From the NCBI GenBank assembly GCA_007121485.1, contig SKKM01000219.1, positions 1 to 22,317 on the forward strand: DNA of 22,317 nucleotides, given 5' to 3'. Below are positions 1 to 11,308 of the stretch, piece by piece (position 1 is the stretch's first letter; every line of letters begins with the position of its first letter). The notes under the pieces were generated by a model that saw nothing but the letters and a program-made list of their open reading frames with translations, searched no databases and was not told where the DNA came from. The stretch comes from Wenzhouxiangella sp. GTDB lineage: Bacteria; Pseudomonadota; Gammaproteobacteria; Xanthomonadales; Wenzhouxiangellaceae. Both the position numbers and the translations under genes were made by a program.

Positions 1-2
1 CG

Positions 3-482
3 GGCCCGCGCCGCCGGGTCGACGGCCTGCTGCTGCGGCTGCCGCTGCTGGGGCGCCTGGTCCGCGCACGCCAGACCGCCAGCTTCACCCGGACCCTGGC
101 CATCCTGGTCTCCAGCGCCGTGCCGCTGGTCGAGGCGCTCAAGGTCTCGGCCGGGGTGGTCGGCAACCGGGTGGTGCGGGCCGATATCGAGCGCGTGGCC
201 GCCCAGGTGCGCGAGGGCGTGTCGCTGTCGCGCGCGCTGAATGATGCCGACTGGCTGCCGCCGGTGGCGCGTCGCCTGATCAGCGGCGGCGAACGCAGCG
301 GCGAGCTTGCGCCCATGCTGGACCACACCGCCGCGATCCAGGAGCGCGAACTCAACGCCGCCACCACCGTGCTGCTGGCGGTGCTGCAGCCGCTGCTGAT
401 CCTGCTGGTCGGCCTGATGGTGCTCTACATCGTGCTGGCCATCATGCTGCCCATCCTGAGCATGAGCCAGCTTCTGGCATGA
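3..482 (+). CDS. gspF: Type II secretion system inner-membrane protein GspF, C-terminal part (5' end outside window)
   Basis: The reading frame is open from the window edge and encodes about 159 residues. They match the C-terminal half of GspF, the polytopic inner-membrane platform protein of the type II secretion system, which contacts the GspE ATPase and GspL. What I see is the second T2SSF repeat: a segment reading LPLLGRLVRARQTASFTRTL, then a VREGVSLSRAL block, an SGGERSGEL block, and a hydrophobic hairpin that ends in VLAIMLPILSMSQLL. This is the normal end of the family, where the consensus is roughly LAILLPIF..NQL. PilC, the type IV pilus relative, is the main alternative, but the VREG and ERSGEL blocks and the ending favour GspF. 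The stop codon overlaps the ftsE start by 4 bases (ATGA), so the two genes are probably co-transcribed and translationally coupled. An internal GTG at 120 is not the start, because homology continues upstream. Confidence 0.85.
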   Translation, partial: GPRRRVDGLLLRLPLLGRLVRARQTASFTRTLAILVSSAVPLVEALKVSAGVVGNRVVRADIERVAAQVREGVSLSRALNDADWLPPVARRLISGGERSGELAPMLDHTAAIQERELNAATTVLLAVLQPLLILLVGLMVLYIVLAIMLPILSMSQLLA

Positions 483-1207
483 TCAGCTTCGAGCACGTGG
501 CCAAGCGCTACCCGGGCGGCATGCAGGCCCTGAGCGATGTGACCTTCCATGTCAATGCCGGTGAACTGGTGTTCATCACCGGCCACTCCGGCGCCGGCAA
601 GTCGACCCTGCTCAAGCTCATTGCCCTTTTGGAGCGGCCCAGCCGCGGCCAGGTGCTGTTCGACGGGCGCAACGTCGGCAAGCTGGCGCGGCGGCAGATT
701 CCCTACCTGCGCCGGCGCATCGGCGTGATCTTCCAGGATCATCGCCTGCTGAGCGACAAGCGCGTGTTCGACAACGTCGCCCTGCCGCTGCTGATCGCCG
801 GCCTGCCGTTTGCCGAAATCCAGCGCCGCGTGCGTGCTGCCCTCGACAAGGTCGGCCTGCTCGACAAGGAAAAGCTCTACCCCCCGATGCTGTCGGGCGG
901 CGAGCAGCAGCGCGTCGGCATCGCCCGGGCCATCATCGGGCGGCCCCCGGTGGTGCTGGCCGACGAGCCCACCGGCAACCTCGATCCGGCACTGTCGGCC
1001 GAGATCATGAACTACTTCCTGCGTCTGAACGAAGCGGGGGTCACGGTGCTGATCGCCAGCCACGACCTGGAGCTGATCCGCAGCCTGCGCCGGCGGGTAC
1101 TGGTGCTGTCGCGCGGCGAGATCATCGATGATCTTCCGGCGCGGGCGCGGGTGGATGCGCCCGAGGGGCAGCCGCCGGAGCAGCCGGGGCAGGGGGCGCT
1201 GTGGTGA
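479..1207 (+). CDS. ftsE: Cell division ATP-binding protein FtsE
   Basis: This is the ABC-type ATPase of the FtsEX divisome complex. With FtsX it transmits cytoplasmic ATP hydrolysis to periplasmic murein hydrolase activation and septum assembly. The 242-residue protein shows all ABC motifs in order: Walker A GHSGAGKST (35-43), the Q-loop glutamine (Q86, in FQDHRLL), the signature LSGGEQQ (138-144), Walker B VVLADEP with D162/E163, the D-loop around 166-169, and the switch histidine H195 in ASHD. FtsE is usually near 220 residues. Here about 20 extra residues, rich in Pro, Gly and Gln, follow the conserved end (IIDDLPAR). The ATG start overlaps the gspF stop, and the TGA stop overlaps the GTG of ftsX. 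The FtsE assignment over a generic ABC ATPase rests on the FQDHRLL/LPLLIAG segment and on the FtsX neighbour. Confidence 0.95.
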   Translation: MISFEHVAKRYPGGMQALSDVTFHVNAGELVFITGHSGAGKSTLLKLIALLERPSRGQVLFDGRNVGKLARRQIPYLRRRIGVIFQDHRLLSDKRVFDNVALPLLIAGLPFAEIQRRVRAALDKVGLLDKEKLYPPMLSGGEQQRVGIARAIIGRPPVVLADEPTGNLDPALSAEIMNYFLRLNEAGVTVLIASHDLELIRSLRRRVLVLSRGEIIDDLPARARVDAPEGQPPEQPGQGALW

Positions 1208-2157
1208 GCGCTCGCAGCCCGGTATCCGGACGCGAGACCGCCGGCGGCACCGCCGCGCTGCGCGCCTGGTCGCGCCGCCATGCCTTCAGCCTGCTGTCCT
1301 CGCTGGGCACCATCGCCCGTCATCCGCTGGCCTCGCTGATGACCTTCGGCGTGCTGGCCTTTGCCCTGGCCTTGCCGCTGGCGCTGCACGTCACGCTGAC
1401 CAACGTGGAGCGCCTGGGCCAGCAGTGGGAGCGCCTGGACACCTTGTCGGTGTTCCTGCACCCAGGCCTGGAAACGCCGGAAGTCGATCGCCTGGTCTCG
1501 CGCCTGAGCGCATGGCCGCAGGTGCTGGCGGTCGATCCGGTCAGCCCGGACCAGGGCCTGGCCGAGCTGTCCCTGCAGCTGGGCCTGAGCGACGCCGGGG
1601 GCTTGCTGGCCGACAACCCGCTGCCCTGGGTGCTCGAGGTGACGCCGGCGCCGGGTTTTCAGCGCGAGGCCTTGCTGGCACGCCTGCACGAAGAAGACGG
1701 CGTGAGCAGCGTGGTGGTCGACCTGCAGTGGCTGGAGCGCCTGGATGCCATGGCCGAGGTGCTGTCGCGGCTGGTCAACTTGCTGGCCGTGCTGCTGGCC
1801 CTGGGCGTGGCGGTCATCATCGGCAACACCATCCGTCTGGACATCCAGAATCGCAGCGAGGAAATCGAGGTCATGGCCCTGGTCGGCGCCACACCGGCAT
1901 TCATCCGCCGGCCTTTCCTCTACACCGGCCTCTGGTACGGCCTGATCGGCGGCATCCTGGCCTGGCTGCTGGTCACCGCCGCGCTGTTGGCGCTGGACGA
2001 GCCTTTCCGCAACTTGAGCCGCACCTATGCCGAAACCGCCGGTCTGCTGCACCCGGGCCGCGAGGTGCTGGCCCTGGTCGTCGGCGGCAGCGGCCTGTTC
2101 GGGCTGATCGGGTCGTGGCTGGTGGTCGGGCAACACCTGCGACGGATTGATCCCTGA
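1204..2157 (+). CDS. ftsX: Cell division protein FtsX (permease-like subunit)
   Basis: This is the inner-membrane partner of FtsE, with about 317 residues. The topology is the usual one: a cytoplasmic N-terminus, a first membrane segment around residues 40-62 (TFGVLAFALALPLALHV), and a periplasmic domain that would contact murein-hydrolase activators. Three further membrane segments follow (LLAVLLALGVAVIIG; GLIGGILAWLLVTAALL; VLALVVGGSGLFGLIG). The motif NRSEEIEVMALVGATPAFIRRPFLYTG between the second and third segments is characteristic of FtsX/MacB permeases. I use GTG 1204, which forms a 4-base GTGA overlap with the ftsE stop. GTG 1201, one codon earlier in the same frame, is equally possible. 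Overlapping starts imply coupled translation with ftsE in a 1:1 complex. The gene ends 45 bases before the convergent DUF6351 gene. Confidence 0.93.
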   Translation: MSARSPVSGRETAGGTAALRAWSRRHAFSLLSSLGTIARHPLASLMTFGVLAFALALPLALHVTLTNVERLGQQWERLDTLSVFLHPGLETPEVDRLVSRLSAWPQVLAVDPVSPDQGLAELSLQLGLSDAGGLLADNPLPWVLEVTPAPGFQREALLARLHEEDGVSSVVVDLQWLERLDAMAEVLSRLVNLLAVLLALGVAVIIGNTIRLDIQNRSEEIEVMALVGATPAFIRRPFLYTGLWYGLIGGILAWLLVTAALLALDEPFRNLSRTYAETAGLLHPGREVLALVVGGSGLFGLIGSWLVVGQHLRRIDP

Positions 2158-2186
2158 CGCGAACTGCGCGGACTCTGGCGCTGTAG

Positions 2187-2203
2187 CCCGCGGCGGGGTT
2201 TTT
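2187..2203 (+). terminator. Possible short intrinsic terminator after ftsX
   Basis: A GC-only 4-bp stem (CCCG 2187-2190 with CGGG 2194-2197, loop CGG) is followed by a run of five T at 2199-2203. It sits 30 bases after the ftsX stop, between convergent genes, which is where a terminator is expected. The stem is very short, so the call is weak. Confidence 0.3.
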
Positions 2204-4359
2204 CAGAATTCGCAGACCCCCTCAGGAAAGATCGCCTCCAGGCGCTGGCGTTGCCCGGCATCGGGCGCCCAGTCGCCGTACATGCCGCCTGCGATGGCGC
2301 TGGCCACAGGAATCAGCCGGCACTGGAAGACGTCGTCGGTGAAGGGGCCACCGGCCTCTATGCGTGAATTGCTGAACAGCGGAAAGCGCTGGGTGCACGG
2401 ACCTGGCGGGTGATCGTCGAGAATGCCGGCCCAGGCGTCGGGGCCGGCGGCGATCAGCTGACCGTCGGGTTCGAAGCAGGCGTCCTGATCCAGTCCTGCG
2501 CCCAGATCATGGCCGGAAGCGTGCCCCAGTTTGGCCGCGATCACGTCCAGCGCCAGGTGGCTGATCTCTTCTATGGAAGGGGCGACGCCGTCGGGATTGC
2601 TGTCGACAAACCAGATGCGGTGGCTGTCCGCATGGCCTTGTGCGTTCAGCATGCGGGCGCGCGCGACGAAGGAGGCGCGCGCGTGGTGCATGTCCAGCAC
2701 CGGCTCGAGGTAATCGCGCAGGTCGATGATGGGAATCTGCCGGGCCAGCTTTCCATGGAACACCATGCCCGAAGCCAGGATCGCTTCGACCGCGGCCGGA
2801 TCGGCGGCGGCTCTGGCCGCCGGCTGTTCGGGCCCGGCGGCCCGCCAGGCGTTGCGTCCGGAATACGGATCGAACAGTTCTTCAAAGGAAAAACTGCCGG
2901 ACAGCAGAGCGACGATCACGCGCCAACGCGGCCAGCCGTGATCGGCGGCCAGCGTGCCCACCAGGTCACGCGGCCAGGTAAAGGGCAGCACTTCGGGCCG
3001 CCACAGCCGCGGCGGCTTCCAGCCGCCGACATGATGATTGACGTCGAGAAACTGCTTCGGCGTGATCCTGCCGTCGCGCAGTGCGCGCAGGCCGTATTGC
3101 ACGCCGACGTTGTCCCAGGGCACCCGGGCGAATCCGGTGTCCGGATCGCGCCCGTAGGCCTCAACAGCGTCGCTGAAGTGGCTGCGCTCGATTTGATCCA
3201 CTTGCTCACCCAGCAGGTGCCAGTTGCGCTCGGCGCCGAAATGGGGATTGAAGGCCAGCGGCAGCAGTCCCAGCCAGCTTTCCATGCACTCGCTGGAGCC
3301 GGTCGGTGCCGGATAATCGATGCCGAGCAGGCGCACGATGCGGCTGATGCGAATCTGGCGCTCGGCGTTGCGGCCGATGTGGCCGTCGATGGCATTCAGC
3401 CCTTGCAGCCACTGTCTCCGGTCCCAGCGCCGCCAGAATTCCGGATCGGCGACCTCGCGGTTCATGACCCGGTCGAGCAGGGCGCAGTCGCCCAGGTGAA
3501 TGATCTGGGTGGCCATGTCCGGATAGCTGCGCTGCGGTACGGCGGCGTCGAGCAGGCCGGGATGGTTCTGCGCAATCAGGTATTGCTGCACGGCACCGCC
3601 GGATCCGCCCATGCCGACCGTATACAGCGGCTCGCCGTGGCGCTGGACGAAGCGCGCCTTGACCCGCTCGGCCGTGCGTCCGGCGAGAAGCACGTTGTAG
3701 TGATCGCCGGTGCGGTTGCCGGTGGAATGGACCACGGCATAGCCGCGCGCCAGACGGTCGGGACGCCCGAAGATGCCGCGCGAGGAAAAGCGCCCCTGCG
3801 TATGCCCAATCCCGACCCCGCCCTGGAACTGGTACAGCAGCCGGCCGTTCCACAGCGACTGGTCCGGTTGCAGCGGGTCGCCGTGCAGGACTTCCTCGAC
3901 CGGTACCAGCATCGAAATCGAGTAGATGAAGCGGTTGATGACGCCGCGCTCGTGGCGGATCAGGTACGGCACTTCCCGGCCGTCGGTCAGCGTCGTGGTC
4001 GCAATCGAGGTGTTGCCGACCAGCGCCTGGATCACCCCCAGGCCGTCGCCGCCCGGCGGTGCCTGATCATGGGCGCGCACCAGATGCAGGCCGCCTCGCT
4101 TATCGACCGCGTAGTACCAGAAGCGGCTTTCGGCCAGACAGTCGCGGCTGTAGCCGGTCGGCTCGCCCGATTTATCGAACACGGGAGTGCCCAGGCCTTC
4201 GTGATTATCGACGATGAGTTCCAGGCCAAAGTCCTGCGCGGTGCAGGCGAAGGGCTGTTGGCGATCCGGTTCCAGCTGGAATCGCTGATCCAGTTCGACG
4301 ACTGCAGCGCTTGCGGGTAACGAAAGGGCGAGCAGGAAGGACAGATTCAATAACCGCAT
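2203..4359 (-). CDS. Secreted DUF6351-family protein (alpha/beta-hydrolase-like), short N-terminus
   Basis: The protein has 718 residues and begins with a clear signal peptide (MRLLNLSFLLALSLPASAA), so it is exported. The body carries landmarks I associate with the DUF6351 family. These are a QPFACTA segment (35-41), VPYLIRHERGVINRFIY (about 130-146), WNGRLLYQF (170-178), a GMGGSGG nucleophile-elbow-like turn with Ser253 (249-255), NHPGLLDA, DNVGVQYGL plus GRITPKQFLDVN, the IPIIDLRDYLE and DMHHARASFVARAR blocks, and a C-terminal IFPEGVC ending. The fold is probably an alpha/beta hydrolase with an unknown substrate. As I remember the family, members carry an extra domain of about 100 residues before the PF(A/I)C segment; here that segment follows the signal peptide almost at once, so this copy looks shortened. 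The gene lies 48 bases downstream of oplAH on the same strand and may be co-transcribed with it. I see no strong ribosome binding site. Confidence 0.75.
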   Translation of the reverse strand: MRLLNLSFLLALSLPASAAVVELDQRFQLEPDRQQPFACTAQDFGLELIVDNHEGLGTPVFDKSGEPTGYSRDCLAESRFWYYAVDKRGGLHLVRAHDQAPPGGDGLGVIQALVGNTSIATTTLTDGREVPYLIRHERGVINRFIYSISMLVPVEEVLHGDPLQPDQSLWNGRLLYQFQGGVGIGHTQGRFSSRGIFGRPDRLARGYAVVHSTGNRTGDHYNVLLAGRTAERVKARFVQRHGEPLYTVGMGGSGGAVQQYLIAQNHPGLLDAAVPQRSYPDMATQIIHLGDCALLDRVMNREVADPEFWRRWDRRQWLQGLNAIDGHIGRNAERQIRISRIVRLLGIDYPAPTGSSECMESWLGLLPLAFNPHFGAERNWHLLGEQVDQIERSHFSDAVEAYGRDPDTGFARVPWDNVGVQYGLRALRDGRITPKQFLDVNHHVGGWKPPRLWRPEVLPFTWPRDLVGTLAADHGWPRWRVIVALLSGSFSFEELFDPYSGRNAWRAAGPEQPAARAAADPAAVEAILASGMVFHGKLARQIPIIDLRDYLEPVLDMHHARASFVARARMLNAQGHADSHRIWFVDSNPDGVAPSIEEISHLALDVIAAKLGHASGHDLGAGLDQDACFEPDGQLIAAGPDAWAGILDDHPPGPCTQRFPLFSNSRIEAGGPFTDDVFQCRLIPVASAIAGGMYGDWAPDAGQRQRLEAIFPEGVCEF

Positions 4360-4407
4360 GCCGCTTCTGAGACTCGGCCAGCTGTGGAAGTTCCGGAGCC
4401 AACTGAC

Positions 4408-8025
<3,618 letters not shown>

Positions 8026-8053
8026 TACTTTAGGGCCAGGCGCCAGATGCCGC

Positions 8054-8082
8054 TTGCGTTTTCATGTACGCGCTCGTATTCT
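8054..8082 (+). promoter_or_regulatory. Sigma-70-type promoter for the metX-metB leader
   Basis: The -35 candidate TTGCGT (8054-8059) and the -10 candidate TATTCT (8077-8082) are separated by exactly 17 bases. Transcription would start near 8089, a few bases before the SAM-I aptamer. The spacing and the downstream riboswitch support it; the hexamers are only partial consensus matches. Confidence 0.55.
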
Positions 8083-8093
8083 CACTCCCACAA

Positions 8094-8219
8094 GCTCATC
8101 CAGACCGACCGAGGGGCAGGCCCTTAGACGTCGGGGCAACCAGTGGATCTTCCACCAGGTGCCAATTCCTGCGGAGCCCAGGTGACGAACCATCGCCCGA
8201 GGGGCACCGAGAGATGAGT
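8094..8219 (+). promoter_or_regulatory. SAM-I (S-box) riboswitch aptamer
   Basis: This leader carries the conserved core of the S-box aptamer. The closing helix P1 pairs CTCATC (8095-8100) with GATGAG (8213-8218). Helix P2 pairs CCGAC (8105-8109) with GTCGG (8130-8134) and encloses the signature segment GAGGGGCAGGCCC (8111-8123). The conserved GGGGCAACC (8133-8141) follows. A small hairpin pairs GTGGA (8143-8147) with TCCAC (8151-8155) and leads into the highly conserved AGGTGCCAATTCCTGC (8157-8172). A further helix pairs GGTGA (8181-8185) with TCGCC (8193-8197), and AGAGATGAG closes the structure. S-box RNAs bind S-adenosylmethionine and normally switch off methionine synthesis genes, which fits metX and metB downstream. 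Recognition is by eye against the remembered consensus. Confidence 0.9.
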
Positions 8220-8275
8220 GTCCTGCCGGACATGTGCGTTTTTGCGTGCAAGCTCCGACCCCGACACTCTTTTTT
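8216..8275 (+). terminator. Terminator-like expression platform of the SAM-I riboswitch
   Basis: A perfect 7-bp stem pairs GAGTGTC (8216-8222) with GACACTC (8263-8269), and six T follow at once (8270-8275). Inside it CGGA (8227-8230) can pair with TCCG (8254-8257). An alternative small hairpin TGTCC/GGACA (8219-8223 with 8228-8232) lies before a T5 run at 8239-8243. The outer stem shares GAG (8216-8218) with the 3' strand of aptamer helix P1, so aptamer and terminator are structurally linked. Which state is favoured when SAM is bound cannot be decided from the sequence. Confidence 0.55.
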
Positions 8276-8360
8276 CGGCGACAGCAGGCCTGGACCGGGC
8301 TTGCAGCGTGCTGATGTGATTTTCAGCGCTTGTCCAACCGGAATCGGAGTGTTTTTCACC

Positions 8361-9362
8361 ATGAACAGCTTCTCGACCCAGCTATCCCCGGCCGGCCGGC
8401 CGCGTCCCTGGTCCAGCGTTGCGGCGGGCATGAGCCCGCCGGTGGAAGACGGACGGATGGTGGTGATGACCCGCGGGATGAGTCTGGACGAGGAGCGAGT
8501 AATGCTGCGCTACCGGCTGATCGGCCGCGCCGGTGCGCCGGTTCTGATCACACTGGGCGGGATCAGCGCCGACCGCTGCGTGGATCAGTGGTGGTCAGAC
8601 TTCATTGGGCCGAGCCGCGCCTTCGATCCGGATCGATACCGTCTGCTCAGCGTTGACTGGATCAGCCGAACGGACGGTCGGGCGGTGCAAACCGGAGACC
8701 AGGCGATCGCGCTGGCGCGTGTTCTGGATGCGCTCGGGATCGAGCGCGTGCATGATTTCATCGGCGCCTCCTACGGCGCCATGGTCGGGCTGGCCTTCGC
8801 CGCGGAATTCCCGCAGCGGATTGGCCGCCTGATCGCCATCAGCGGGCCGCATCAGGCCCATCCGATCAGCACCGCGCGCCGCATCGTGCAGCGTGAAATC
8901 CTGCGCCTGGGCGCAGAGCGCGACGTGCCGGAACGCGGCCTGGCCCTGGCCCGTGCCCTGGCCCTCACCACTTACCGCCCGCCGGCATTGTTCGAGCAAC
9001 GCTTCAACCAGGGCAGCGCGCGCGAGCGACTGGATGCCCTGCAGGGCTACCTTCGACATGTCGGCGTGTCCTTTGCCGGGCGCTTTGACCTGGCCCGCTA
9101 TCTCAGCCTGTCCGAATCCATGGATCTGCATCAGGTCGATCCGCAGCGTGTGCGCTGCCTCACCCACCTGGTCGCGGTCGACAGCGACGAGCTGGTGCCG
9201 CCTTCGCAGCTCGAGGCGCTGGCTGGTGAGATCGGTGGGCGTGCTCGCCTCCATCGGGTCCGTTCCGTATACGGCCACGATGCCTTTCTCAAGGAGCCCG
9301 AAGCGTTCAATCGTCTGCTCAGCCGCATCATTGCCGGGGAGGTGTGTCATGCCGTTGCCTGA
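8361..9362 (+). CDS. metX: Homoserine O-succinyltransferase, MetX type
   Basis: This alpha/beta-hydrolase-fold acyltransferase activates L-homoserine with an acyl-CoA, in the first committed step of methionine synthesis. In Xanthomonadales-like MetX proteins the donor is usually succinyl-CoA (MetXS), and the sequence resembles that group. The 333 residues include the oxyanion region ITLGGISADR (63-72), the nucleophile elbow GASYGAMVG with Ser137, and the catalytic Asp and His as D276 (VDSDELV) and H306 (YGHDAF). The frame is open upstream to 8064, but that stretch is the riboswitch. The start is ATG 8361, preceded by GGAG at 8346-8349. The gene overlaps metB by 14 bases and should be controlled by the SAM-I leader. 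O-acetyltransferase or serine succinyltransferase activity is the alternative and cannot be excluded by eye. Confidence 0.88.
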   Translation: MNSFSTQLSPAGRPRPWSSVAAGMSPPVEDGRMVVMTRGMSLDEERVMLRYRLIGRAGAPVLITLGGISADRCVDQWWSDFIGPSRAFDPDRYRLLSVDWISRTDGRAVQTGDQAIALARVLDALGIERVHDFIGASYGAMVGLAFAAEFPQRIGRLIAISGPHQAHPISTARRIVQREILRLGAERDVPERGLALARALALTTYRPPALFEQRFNQGSARERLDALQGYLRHVGVSFAGRFDLARYLSLSESMDLHQVDPQRVRCLTHLVAVDSDELVPPSQLEALAGEIGGRARLHRVRSVYGHDAFLKEPEAFNRLLSRIIAGEVCHAVA

Positions 9363-10542
9363 CCGCAGTCCTGCCACCATCGCCGCCCGCTGCGGCATCG
9401 ACAGCGACCGCCAGTTCGGCGCGGTGGTGCCGCCGGTGCACCTGTCCAGCACCTTCTCCTTCGAAAGCCTGGGCCAAAAGCGCGCCCACGACTACAGCCG
9501 GTCCGGCAACCCGACCCGGGACCTGCTGGCCGAGGCGCTGACCGAGCTGGAAGGCGGGGCGGGCGCTAGTGTCATGGCCACGGGCATGGGCGCGATCACC
9601 ACGGTCTTGCAACTGCTCGAGCCGGGCGATGTGCTGGTCGCGCCGCTGGACTGCTACGGCGGTACTTTCCGCCTGATGAGCGCGCTGGCGCGGCGCGGCG
9701 CCTTTACGCTGCGCTGGGCGGATTTCTCCGATCCAGCGAACTGGCAGGCGGCGCTGAAAGGGCCGGTGCGCATGGTCTGGCTGGAAACGCCAAGCAATCC
9801 GCTGCTGCGCATTACCGATATCGAGGTCGTGGCCGCGGCCGCTGCCGGGCGCGGCGCGCTGGTGGTGGCCGACAACACCTTCCTGTCGCCGGCGCTGCAG
9901 AACCCGATCGCGCTGGGCGCCCACCTGGTCGTGCACTCGACCACCAAGTACATCAACGGCCACAGCGACGTGGTTGGCGGAGCGGTGGTTTCGGCCAGCA
10001 GTGAACTGGCAGAGCAGATCGCCTGGTGGGCCAACTGCATCGGCGTGACCGGCGGCGCCTGGGATAGCTGGCTGACCCTGCGCGGGCTGCGCACCCTGGA
10101 TGTGCGCATTCAGCGCCAGCAGGATTCCACGGCCGAGCTGGCGGCGCTTCTGGTCGAGCATCCGGCCGTGGCGCGCGTGCACTATCCCGGTCTGTCGGAC
10201 CATCCCGGTCACGCCGTGGCCGGACGCCAGCAGCGCGGCTTCGGCGCCATGCTGTCCTTCGAGCTGCTGGGCGGACTGGAAGCCGTTGAGGCCTTCGTGG
10301 CCGATCTGGAATTGATGACCCTGGCCGAGTCCCTGGGGGGAGTCGAAAGCCTCGTCGCCCACCCGGCGACCATGACCCACGCCGCCATGGCACCCGCGGA
10401 CCAGGCGCGCGCCGGCATTACCGCCGGTCTGCTGCGTTTGTCCGTGGGGCTTGAAGACGTTCGCGATCTGAAGGCCGATCTGCAGGCGGCGCTGGATCGG
10501 GCGCAGCAGGGACAGCGCAAGGTGCGCGTCGTCCAGGCTTGA
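9349..10542 (+). CDS. metB: Cystathionine gamma-synthase (PLP-dependent, Cys/Met metabolism family)
   Basis: This fold-type I PLP enzyme of 397 residues would join O-succinylhomoserine (the MetX product) to cysteine, giving cystathionine, in the cytoplasm. It shows YSRSGNPTRDLLAEALTELEGG (Y49 and R51 are phosphate-contacting residues of the neighbouring subunit), the MATGMGAI turn, and WLETPSNP. VVADNTF holds the PLP-binding D175, and HSTTKYINGHSD holds the Schiff-base lysine K200. The C-terminal part has the usual SLGGVESL and LLRLSVGLED substrate-binding segments. The start is ATG 9349, set by a strong ribosome binding site GGGGAGG (9336-9342, 6-base spacing) inside the end of metX; the 14-base overlap suggests coupling. 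O-succinylhomoserine sulfhydrylase (MetZ) and cystathionine beta-lyase are close relatives. The metX neighbour favours gamma-synthase or sulfhydrylase over lyase. Confidence 0.87.
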   Translation: MPLPDRSPATIAARCGIDSDRQFGAVVPPVHLSSTFSFESLGQKRAHDYSRSGNPTRDLLAEALTELEGGAGASVMATGMGAITTVLQLLEPGDVLVAPLDCYGGTFRLMSALARRGAFTLRWADFSDPANWQAALKGPVRMVWLETPSNPLLRITDIEVVAAAAAGRGALVVADNTFLSPALQNPIALGAHLVVHSTTKYINGHSDVVGGAVVSASSELAEQIAWWANCIGVTGGAWDSWLTLRGLRTLDVRIQRQQDSTAELAALLVEHPAVARVHYPGLSDHPGHAVAGRQQRGFGAMLSFELLGGLEAVEAFVADLELMTLAESLGGVESLVAHPATMTHAAMAPADQARAGITAGLLRLSVGLEDVRDLKADLQAALDRAQQGQRKVRVVQA

Positions 10543-10559
10543 ACCCATGAGGCTACCCG

Positions 10560-10586
10560 GCCCTGTCATCCACCTAATATCAGGGC
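10560..10586 (+). terminator. Weak stem-loop after metB
   Basis: GCCCTG (10560-10565) pairs with CAGGGC (10581-10586) across a 15-base loop, 18 bases after the metB stop. Only two T follow, so it may be an mRNA 3'-end hairpin and not an efficient terminator. Confidence 0.3.
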
Positions 10587-10592
10587 TTGCCG

Positions 10593-10601
10593 TGCTATAA
10601 A
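10593..10601 (+). promoter_or_regulatory. Extended -10 promoter element directly before the TVP38 gene
   Basis: TGC followed by TATAAA (10596-10601) is an extended -10 motif. Seven bases separate it from ATG 10609, so transcription would start at or within a base or two of the start codon. I see no good -35 element at 17 bases, which extended -10 promoters tolerate. Confidence 0.45.
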
Positions 10602-10608
10602 GCCGAGG

Positions 10609-11286
10609 ATGTCGAACGCCGCCAAAAGCTCCACTTCATCGCGCACGCGCCGCCTGTGGTTGCTGCCGCTGCTGATCGTCGTTGGTCTCAGCATCGGGGC
10701 CTTGCAGCCTTGGGGCGTCGATGAGCTGCTGGGTTTCGGCCGGGAACTGGCGGGCAACCCCTGGTTCCTGGGGACAATCGTGCTGACGATGGCCGTGCTG
10801 TTCACCTTTGGTCTGCCCGGCAGCCTGGGTTTCTGGCTGATCGCGCCCTTCCAGGCCCCGCTGCTGGCGACCCTGCTGCTGTTGATCGGCAGCGTCGCAG
10901 GAGCGTTCGGCGCCTACCGCTTCAGCGCCAGACTGCGCGGAGACTGGGAGCCCGAGGGCTTCAGCAGCCGCATCGTCAAGCTGCTCTCGCGCCAGGGCGG
11001 AGTGCTGACCCAGACCGCGTTGCGCGTTTTGCCGGGTTTTCCGCATTCGGTGGTCAACTTCGCCGGCGGCGTGCTGGGTCTGGGCATGCCCGGATTCCTG
11101 GGGGCCGCGATGGTCGGTCTGGCGGTCAAGTGGGGCGTGTATGCCAGCGCCGTGCACGGCCTGGTCGAGGCCGTAGAGGCTGGCGAAGCGCTGGATTTCC
11201 GCACCCTGCTGCCGTTGATCGCGCTGAGCATTCTGCTGTTGGGGGGAGCGCTTGCCAAGCGCTGGGTGGCCGGCCGCACCGCTTGA
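10609..11286 (+). CDS. TVP38/TMEM64-family (SNARE-associated/DedA-like) membrane protein
   Basis: The 225-residue protein has a short basic N-terminus and several membrane segments: about 15-33, a long hydrophobic stretch about 48-105 that includes re-entrant-like FGLPGSLGFWLIAPF, about 150-180, and about 202-218. The family signatures are GAYRFSARLRG after the second hydrophobic block and LRVLPGFPHSVVNFAGGVLGL in the third. Proteins of this group (VTT domain, PF09335) are inner-membrane proteins linked to lipid transport or scrambling and membrane homeostasis; no substrate can be read from the sequence. The ATG at 10609 is preceded by GAGG with no spacing and by a -10 element, so the mRNA may be leaderless. 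The gene is convergent with the Abhydrolase_9 gene, 22 bases away, and I see no clear terminator between them. Confidence 0.83.
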   Translation: MSNAAKSSTSSRTRRLWLLPLLIVVGLSIGALQPWGVDELLGFGRELAGNPWFLGTIVLTMAVLFTFGLPGSLGFWLIAPFQAPLLATLLLLIGSVAGAFGAYRFSARLRGDWEPEGFSSRIVKLLSRQGGVLTQTALRVLPGFPHSVVNFAGGVLGLGMPGFLGAAMVGLAVKWGVYASAVHGLVEAVEAGEALDFRTLLPLIALSILLLGGALAKRWVAGRTA

Positions 11287-11308
11287 GCCCGGATCGTCGC
11301 GGCAACGC

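Noticed and set aside
2410..4320. 636-residue plus-strand frame opposite the DUF6351 gene, and the similar long frames opposite oplAH
   Set aside because: They are antisense open frames expected in high-GC DNA. The minus-strand products have recognisable families.
8064..8360. N-terminal extension of metX to the upstream ATG at 8064
   Set aside because: The frame is open, but the stretch is the SAM-I aptamer and its platform, and MetX similarity begins only after ATG 8361.
8893..9348. Upstream extension of metB to 8893
   Set aside because: It runs over the metX coding region in another frame. MetB similarity and a strong ribosome binding site place the start at 9349.
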